DNA of 10,586 nt from an uncultured Lachnospiraceae bacterium (GTDB lineage: Bacteria > Bacillota > Clostridia > Lachnospirales > Lachnospiraceae): contig CAKZZH010000003.1 in assembly GCA_937885345.1 (NCBI GenBank), positions 1 through 10,586 of the forward strand, given 5' to 3'. The translations under genes and the position numbers were made by a program. Below the pieces are notes generated by a model, which had not been told where the DNA came from, did not search any database, and saw only the letters and a list, made by a program, of their open reading frames with translations. Shown one piece after another: positions 5,589 through 10,586 of the stretch. How positions within the stretch are numbered: position 1 is the stretch's first letter; the number at the start of each line of letters is the position of its first letter.

Positions 5589-7608
5589 AAAAGGCTCTCC
5601 TCCCTCCTGCGTGACAGAATGATCGTCGCAACCGCCGCCATTGTCACAGTGCAGAGCACTGCCAGATGTATCATTGAATATCCCATCGAATGCGTCACCG
5701 ATGAAAAGAACAACCCCGCATTATTCAGGGTAAAATATCTTATATCAGCTCCGAACATGCCAAAAATAACAGGCAGTAATATGACAGCGGAAAGGATTCC
5801 CACCAAAAGATAATATTTTTTCAGATATCTGCCCGCGATCGCAGTAAGAATACCGGTAAATATATATTCCGCAAGCATATACAGATTGCCACATATCAGA
5901 AGCCCGCGCAAGGACATATCATAAACGGCACCGGAATATAAGGTTGTGCATTTTATTGTTACATCAAGCCCCACATTCTTATATTCACGGAAAAGTATGA
6001 TATATACAGGCATATATACAAGGATATAAACGATAAGTACATACAGCGGTATTATACCCAGCTTGTAAAAAAACAGGCTCCTGCTCCCCACAGGTGTGGT
6101 CCTGATGAGAAATCTCTCATCCTCCTGTATGTCACGCGTAAATACATATGAAGTCCCGAAGAGCACGCCTATAAACATTAAAAGCATCCGTATATAGTCG
6201 TCACTGTGCGCGCCAAAACAGGCATCTGCAAAATAAAGATCGGCAAATCCCGCTCTGGGATTATCCGTATTATCCGATATCAGTTCGAGATTGATCTCAA
6301 GAAGAGAACGCGATTGCTCATATTTTTGAATATATTTCTCATATATATCAAATGTGTCCGGATCAGATATTCCGGCCAGTCCCATCATAGATGATTCATA
6401 TTCCGCCTTTTCCCTGTCATGTATCAGCGTATCCTCACGGCACACATTATATACGCCATAAATACATATCAGCAGAAGTACTATATAGACAGGCACTCTG
6501 AAAAAGGTTTTAATATATTCCTTAAAATATAACGAAAGGCGGGTAAAAATTCCGGAAAAAAAGCCGCGTATCTTCATCCGCACTGACAGTTGTGGCTCTC
6601 CAACGGATCCGGATAAAGTCTTATTCTGTACAAATATAACAAATACCACGACTGACACCGCCCCAGTAAATGTCATGTACGCAAGTCCAAGAACATAATT
6701 CTCGACAGGATATCCCAGCACATTATAGTTAAGATACTCTCCGATCGTTCTGCCGGCGTCAAGCATCGAGAATATGTTAAAGCCTCTAAAAAAGGCAAGT
6801 ATCGAATCGCTTTCGATCCTGTAATAGGACAAGGCTTCCACCAATACAAAACCGGCAAATGAAATCAGCCCGAAATACGATGCAGGCATGAGCCGCAGCA
6901 GGATCATCAGTATCAGTGCCATAATACAGGCCGCGGTGCACCTGACAGCGATAATGATCATATAATATTCAGCGATGCTTATGTGAAAAATACAATTACC
7001 GAAAAACTGTGATGACTGAACAGGAATAAACAGGCTCTCCGTGCCATATTCCGCAGCGCAGTATACCACAGGCACCACAGAACATATGACTGTAAAAACG
7101 ATAATAGTGAGCATGGCGCATGCACACCTTCGCACTGTAAGTCTTCTTCTTCCGTCAGGAGTCGTAAAATCGAGTTTATAAGAATCCATCACAGCATCTG
7201 ATGCAAAGAAAAAGAAAGTCGTTATAACGGTACCTGCGATAATAAACCAACAGACAGATGTATCGTTCATTGATATATAGCTCGTGGGGCTCGCGCCCTG
7301 TCCGGGGGTGATATCCAGGCAGGCCTGGTATGCATTCAGGGTTTTTTGGATGTTTCTGAAAGAGAAACTGTCAGGCTCGCCGAAAATACTCGTCCCAAGC
7401 ATCTTCTCGGACTGAGAAGCCATTGACGAAATACGTTCGGTATAACCGGATATATATATATATCCTGAGTATCCTTCCACTGATCAAGCTTAACCGGATC
7501 ACGCATGGCAGTCATATAAAAGATCCAAAAAGACACAAAAATGATCCCTGCATAAGCAAGGAGCATTTTTGTGCGTATCAATCTGGAAAATTCATATCTG
7601 AGCAACAT
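5585..7608 (-). CDS. ABC-2-type permease of two homologous-looking halves, frame broken near the 5' end
   Basis: The natural start is probably the ATG at 7608-7606 (MLLRYEFSRLIRTKMLLAYA), 4 nt after the stop of the lipoprotein gene and without its own clear ribosome site, so translation is coupled. That frame carries the first membrane span. Downstream protein-like sequence (SGYTERISSMASQSEKMLG...) is in another frame, open from 7480 to TGA 5585. The switch must fall between about 7485 and 7445, where an (AT)7 run sits. Removing one AT unit would join the frames into a 673-residue protein. It has about 12 hydrophobic segments in two halves. Each half begins with a membrane span and a large outside loop; the second later has TTPVGSRSLFFYKL and the first DFTTPDGRRRLTVRR, the ABC-2-style turn. 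Either a pseudogene, a phase-off state or a sequencing error. Confidence 0.8.
7450..7463. repeat. (AT)7 dinucleotide run inside the permease gene
   Basis: Fourteen alternating A/T bases inside the perfect 18-bp palindrome GGATATATATATATATCC (7448-7465) lie about 48-53 codons into the permease. The frame before and after differs by 2 nt modulo 3. (AT)6 or (AT)9 would restore one frame; (AT)7 does not. This is the expected geometry of a slipped-strand switch, or of an indel error. Confidence 0.75.
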
Positions 7609-7612
7609 ATGA

Positions 7613-8875
7613 TCAGAAAACCGATGTCAATTCGACAGTGTCTGAGGACAAAGTCCTCTTATCAAGGTAATATAACGACTCGCCCGACTCATCCAGATAG
7701 AAATAATAATTCTCATCGCCATACCGTGCCGATGAATTATATGAAACCGGAAGATCTACTGTCGTGATCTTGTTATGATCTTTGTCAGATATTTCCAGCG
7801 ATCTGGATTCGTCAAGTCCATATAAGAAACGAACAAAATTATCTTCATAGATAAGATTGCCATCAGTTCCCATGGAAATATGCTCTTTTTTGGTATTCCA
7901 TTCTGTCATATCAGTAAAATCAAGATCTGAAATATATATGACATTATCTCTTTCATCCGGTTCAGTAAGCCAAGCAAACCCGGACAAGTCATCAAACATA
8001 AGCGATAAAATGATCTTTCCGTTTGAAAAACTCATCACAGCCTGGGATGTACCATCCGGAAGCGGCGCTTCCTTAAAATCAATATCACCTGTCGATGTAT
8101 AATAATATCTCTCATCAAATTCGCAGATTTCTTCACCTTTGTCAAGTCTCTTGGACACATTGATATAAAGGTAGTCACCGTATGCCATTATCCAGCTTAT
8201 CTCTCCATCGGTCTCATATATAACATCCTGCGAGTAGTCGGAAAGATCGAGTCTCATAAGTCTCGTATGTGAAATAACATCTTCAGAAGAGATATCATAG
8301 TCCGAAGATGCATAGTACCCATATCCCCTATGAAAAACAATGCAGCCTGTTATCGCCATATCATCAAGCACAACATCCTTGGAGCTTCCATCGGCAGCAA
8401 TGCGCAGCAATTTAGGAGACATCTCAGTGGATGAGATGATATCTGCGATCACAGTATACACATATCCATCGCAATATGAGATATTCATCTGTTCCTGATC
8501 ACCTATATATGCATTGCAGCCATCACCATCATGCGTACAGTTTATCCTGTTGCATAACGGGATCGGAGATATTTTGCCGGCATCGGAAAAATATATTATT
8601 TCTTTATTTATAAAATAATATCCTTTATCCGACCTTGCAGCGCAGCTTCCGTTAGAAACTTCTCTGAACATATAATCATAATCCGATTCAGGATCGTATA
8701 CGCTGTCGGGATTTATCGTGATCGAAACGACTTTATCCGGCTCCGATGTCGCATTTTCCGAGGTTTCATCTGAATATGAAGACTCAAGCTGTGTATCCGT
8801 TTCACCTCTGCATGCGCTTATCAGAAATGTCAAGCAAAAACAGATCGATAATAACAGGATTACATTTTTCTTCAT
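7613..8875 (-). CDS. Lipoprotein with Cys/His motif, probably beta-propeller-like
   Basis: This is a 420-residue protein. The second of two adjacent ATGs (8875-8873, MKKNVILLL) is chosen because GGAGG then lies about 7 nt upstream; a 27-residue longer version would overlap the previous gene without reason. Residues 1-22 form a lipoprotein signal ending LISAC (Cys22), then an acidic Ser/Thr/Glu linker to about 48. The rest is beta-rich with repeating Tyr-Tyr/Asp blocks (YYFINKEIIYF, DGYVYTV, GDYLYINV, ENYYFYLDESGESLYYLD), as in DUF5050-like or propeller-like clostridial lipoproteins. LCNRINCTHDGDGCNAY (107-123: Cys108, Cys113, His115, Cys120) is a motif I recall from many such proteins; metal or disulfide role unknown. 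It lies 13 nt after the small secreted protein gene and 4 nt before the permease, so it is likely an extracellular partner of the ABC machine. Confidence 0.85.
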   Translation of the reverse strand: MKKNVILLLSICFCLTFLISACRGETDTQLESSYSDETSENATSEPDKVVSITINPDSVYDPESDYDYMFREVSNGSCAARSDKGYYFINKEIIYFSDAGKISPIPLCNRINCTHDGDGCNAYIGDQEQMNISYCDGYVYTVIADIISSTEMSPKLLRIAADGSSKDVVLDDMAITGCIVFHRGYGYYASSDYDISSEDVISHTRLMRLDLSDYSQDVIYETDGEISWIMAYGDYLYINVSKRLDKGEEICEFDERYYYTSTGDIDFKEAPLPDGTSQAVMSFSNGKIILSLMFDDLSGFAWLTEPDERDNVIYISDLDFTDMTEWNTKKEHISMGTDGNLIYEDNFVRFLYGLDESRSLEISDKDHNKITTVDLPVSYNSSARYGDENYYFYLDESGESLYYLDKRTLSSDTVELTSVF

Positions 8876-8888
8876 CATATCCCCTCCG

Positions 8889-9302
8889 TTAATTGGCATG
8901 AAGCGACGGGTGAACATAATTCGAATATGTTCCAACTGCAATGTAATAAAGCGCATCTGCGCTTACAACATAAGTATAATAAGAACTCTTGAGTGAAACT
9001 GTTGCGAACATATTATTCCAGGAATCTGTATATGACTTGTCTTTTGTTTCGGTCTTGATAGTACTCCCATATGCATAAGTTGTCTTAAGTATTATCGTGC
9101 GACCGTAAAGAAATCGAACAGGCGTCGCAGTGATCTTTGCCTCTGCATAATGCAGACCGTCAACCCTGTTTAGGGTTACAGTATAGTTAAGCCCGTCAAA
9201 TTCTCCGCTCTTGGTTGACGCCTCAGCATTCACAGGGAAAAAAACAACCACAAAAAACAGGGAAAAACATAACAGAAAATAAAAAAATGGTTTGGTCTTC
9301 AT
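8889..9302 (-). CDS. Small secreted protein heading the ABC operon
   Basis: This is a 137-residue protein with ATG at 9302-9300 behind AGGAGGGGG. Residues 1-28 are a Sec signal (two Lys, a long Phe/Leu/Val core, then PVNA-EA or AEA-S as cleavage sites). The mature part of about 109-111 residues has no cysteine, is rich in Tyr, Thr and Ser, and looks beta-stranded. It ends in TYSNYVHPSLHAN. I do not recognise a family. The tail resembles the SNY-HP-H segment of lactococcin-972-like secreted bacteriocins, but there it lies mid-protein, so this is weak. It is the first gene after a perfect promoter and is followed by lipoprotein, permease and ATPase, so it may be the substrate or the agent the machine guards against. 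A structural or sensor role is equally possible. Confidence 0.8.
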   Translation of the reverse strand: MKTKPFFYFLLCFSLFFVVVFFPVNAEASTKSGEFDGLNYTVTLNRVDGLHYAEAKITATPVRFLYGRTIILKTTYAYGSTIKTETKDKSYTDSWNNMFATVSLKSSYYTYVVSADALYYIAVGTYSNYVHPSLHAN

Positions 9303-9344
9303 GATACCCCCTCCTAATTATAATCATTTATACCACTGAATTAT

Positions 9345-9373
9345 ATTATAATACGGCGTATTTTTGATGTCAA
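9345..9373 (-). promoter_or_regulatory. Perfect-consensus SigA promoter of the secreted protein/ABC operon
   Basis: On the minus strand TTGACA (9373-9368), exactly 17 nt, and TATAAT (9350-9345) match the vegetative consensus at all twelve positions. Transcription would start near 9338, with a leader of about 36 nt before the ATG at 9302. No operator-like dyad is evident, so strong constitutive expression is expected. Confidence 0.9.
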
Positions 9374-9388
9374 GAAATCTGGTCACCT

Positions 9389-9407
9389 GCCCGTCCGCCC
9401 GTCCGCC
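9389..9407. repeat. Short GC-rich tandem repeat
   Basis: GCCCGTCC occurs twice in tandem (9389-9396, 9397-9404), followed by a partial GCC. It is flanked by CACC (9384-9387) and GGTG (9411-9414), which could pair. It sits between the operon promoter and the transposase relic and may mark a deletion joint. Confidence 0.5.
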
Positions 9408-9865
9408 TATGGTGATCGGTCGGGTAAATTTACTGTAGGAATTAACAGAGCATAGGACATCCGTGAATCCTTATCATCCTTTCCCGCCATAGAAAGCATA
9501 ATGCCCGGCCAGTTTTCGAGGATATATCCTTTTGCCCGTATGACTGCCTTCTGCTTGCTTTCATCCTCCATCACCGTTGATATTTATGATTTTTAGTGCA
9601 TCCATATCATAAGCCTGCTCTATATATTCATACACTTCATCCCAGAACTGTTTTACACCCTCTGTACCTTTACAGCAGGAAACTGAAGCGCGTGAATCTT
9701 ACTCATCACAGTCTCTTTCGTGATATCTGCGTCTACGATGCTTGCATTTCTGCCACCCTTACGGTAGTTGCTTTCCACAGCCTCCTCAAGGATTCTGGCT
9801 TCTGCATCCTCGGTAATCCTTTCCGGATGTTTTTTAGGTATAAAAATAGCAGGTAGCTCATCATT
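9407..9865 (-). pseudogene. Decayed UPF0236/ISLre2-type transposase remnant
   Basis: Three minus-strand fragments in different frames follow the order of the transposase-like UPF0236 family. Fragment 1 (9865-about 9680) contains RITEDAEARILEEAVESNYR and KGGRNAS, ending at HALQFP. Fragment 2 (9677-9561) contains KGTEG, FWDEVYEYIEQAYDMDALK and ININGDGG then stop. Fragment 3 (9571-9407) contains ESKQKAV, AKGYILENWPGIM and AGKDD, then non-family residues and TAG. From memory of the family, about 100 residues are missing between 1 and 2, and about 80 between 2 and 3; the N- and C-terminal parts are also gone. I see no terminal inverted repeats. It is an old inactive insertion relic, and it fills most of the 550-bp gap between the operon promoter and the AlbA_2-type gene. 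The family call rests on remembered sequence. Confidence 0.75.
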
Positions 9866-9923
9866 TCAGATTTGCTATCCGCTATCGCTGTCCCAACTAT
9901 TTGCTTAGTGTATTGCTTTTATA

Positions 9924-10586
9924 CTACAGCACTTTCCACCAGCCATTTTTATTTGATCCTATTCGCTCTATAAAACCATTATTTCTCAAGTATGAAATAT
10001 TATTCTGAATGGCTGTCCTACCAACACCCACGAGTTTCTCTAGCTGTTCATGCGTAACATTGGGATTGTTGCGCATTTCTTCTAAAATACGGGTTCGTGT
10101 AGGATTCAGTTTCTTTTCTTTATCCCCCATATTATCCCTCACTTTATCCCCCACATTTAGAGATATGCGAAAAAAGGGTATCTTAACCACTATTGAGTTT
10201 TCTCTGAATTCATATGCCTCTTTTCCATATTTCTTTGTTATTTTGGGGACACCTCGTCCCGATCGTTCACTAATATGTAACTGTAAAAATACATCAGATA
10301 ACTCTTGATTGACCGGAACTGATTCGCCTAAGTAAAATCCTTTCATCGTTTGGTTGGGTGCCAGCGTTCCTCTAGAAAGAATTTCCATTCTGTCTGAATA
10401 TATCGTTATCATCGGCGCATTGCCGTCAACCCACTTATTATGCACAAACGCATTTATAATTGCCTCTCTGAATACATCTTCATCAAACAACGCCACTTCT
10501 TCTCTGGCTATCCTTCGATTAGTCTCATCTGCTAAACTATACCCCAGATAATGGACACGGCTTTTGGTTAGGTCGGCATCACATCC
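9924..10586 (-). CDS. AlbA_2/Schlafen-type putative transcriptional regulator, C-terminal part
   Basis: The frame is open from the window edge (10586) to TAG at 9926-9924; 220 residues are visible and the N-terminus lies outside. A GTG at 10496 is not the start, since the frame continues upstream with family-like sequence (SRVHYLGYSLADETNRRIAR). Residues about 39-116 match the histidine-kinase-like ATPase part of these proteins: N-box EAIINAFVHNKW (41-52, Glu41, Asn45, His49), DRMEILSRGTL, and G-box SGRGVP (109-114). Residues 145-156 carry the VGDKVRDNMGDK linker typical of the group, and 161-220 form a winged helix (TRTRILEEM, VTHEQLEKLVGVGRTAIQNN, GFIERIG). The missing N-terminal half should hold the AlbA_2 DNA-binding domain. 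These proteins, often called RecG-related, are common in accessory regions; the role is usually inferred as transcription control. Next to a transposase relic, an acquired origin is plausible. Confidence 0.88.
   Translation of the reverse strand, partial: GCDADLTKSRVHYLGYSLADETNRRIAREEVALFDEDVFREAIINAFVHNKWVDGNAPMITIYSDRMEILSRGTLAPNQTMKGFYLGESVPVNQELSDVFLQLHISERSGRGVPKITKKYGKEAYEFRENSIVVKIPFFRISLNVGDKVRDNMGDKEKKLNPTRTRILEEMRNNPNVTHEQLEKLVGVGRTAIQNNISYLRNNGFIERIGSNKNGWWKVL

Noticed and set aside
5585..7480. GTG at 7480 as the true permease start
   Set aside because: There is no ribosome site, a TGA lies two codons upstream, and the frame from 7608 supplies the missing first membrane span in tight coupling with the lipoprotein gene.
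4962..7608. A genuine lactococcin 972 transporter/immunity pair (LolD-like ATPase plus DUF1430-type protein)
   Set aside because: The ATPase has NatA/CcmA-type sequence (GVNGAGKST, YSGGMKQR) and the permease has ABC-2 features, so only the operon layout is similar.
9596..9856. 86-residue plus-strand frame
   Set aside because: It is antisense to the transposase relic fragments, which match in three minus-strand frames.
9924..10496. GTG at 10496 as the start of the AlbA_2-type gene
   Set aside because: The frame is open to the window edge with family-like residues upstream, so the gene is simply partial.
1..10586. CRISPR array, tRNA, rRNA or riboswitch
   Set aside because: I saw no regularly spaced repeats, no cloverleaf or rRNA-like stretches, and no leader long enough with a recognisable riboswitch core.

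Overview
The window looks like a chromosomal piece of a low- to mid-GC Gram-positive, most likely a clostridial or Lachnospiraceae-type gut or rumen bacterium (Butyrivibrio-like is a guess). The reasons are strong AGGAGG-type ribosome sites, SigA-type promoters, lipobox lipoproteins, a clostridial-style aspartate kinase fragment, a decayed UPF0236/ISLre2-type transposase and a surface beta-1,4-galactanase.

Layout. (1) 1-233: the end of a plus-strand aspartate kinase reading frame (first ACT repeat) that stops abruptly near 213. It is joined tail to tail to a minus-strand gene (214-1133) that is also cut. No mobile element lies between them, so this is a rearrangement or an assembly/amplification chimera. 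(2) 1134-4944: a small glycan-use regulon. A LacI-family regulator (1353-2369, minus) lies between an unrecognised cytoplasmic protein (214-1133, minus) and a secreted GH53 endo-beta-1,4-galactanase lipoprotein with Ig-like and CBM61-like modules (2802-4889, plus). The same 14-bp near-palindrome, TGCGCAAACGGTTG, sits just downstream of the -10 box of both structural genes, so one repressor probably controls both. The regulon ends at a strong terminator (4903-4944). (3) 4962-9373: a convergent minus-strand operon of four tightly packed genes behind a perfect-consensus promoter: a small secreted protein, a lipoprotein with a Cys/His motif, a two-halved ABC-2-type permease and its ATPase. The permease frame is broken at an (AT)7 dinucleotide run near its 5' end. 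(4) 9389-9923: a short GC-rich tandem repeat and a heavily deleted transposase relic. (5) 9924-10586: the C-terminal part of an AlbA_2/Schlafen-type putative transcriptional regulator that runs off the window.

How the genes work together. In region 2, galactan (pectin side chain) would be cut at the cell surface by the GH53 enzyme, with the LacI-type protein sensing a product and releasing both promoters. The unrecognised protein is a candidate for a new function in that pathway. In region 3, co-translation (4-nt gap, ATGA overlap) suggests that lipoprotein, permease and ATPase form one envelope machine. The leading small secreted protein could be its substrate, or a toxin-like peptide for which the machine gives export or immunity. 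That is inference; the sequence shows only the operon and the protein architecture.
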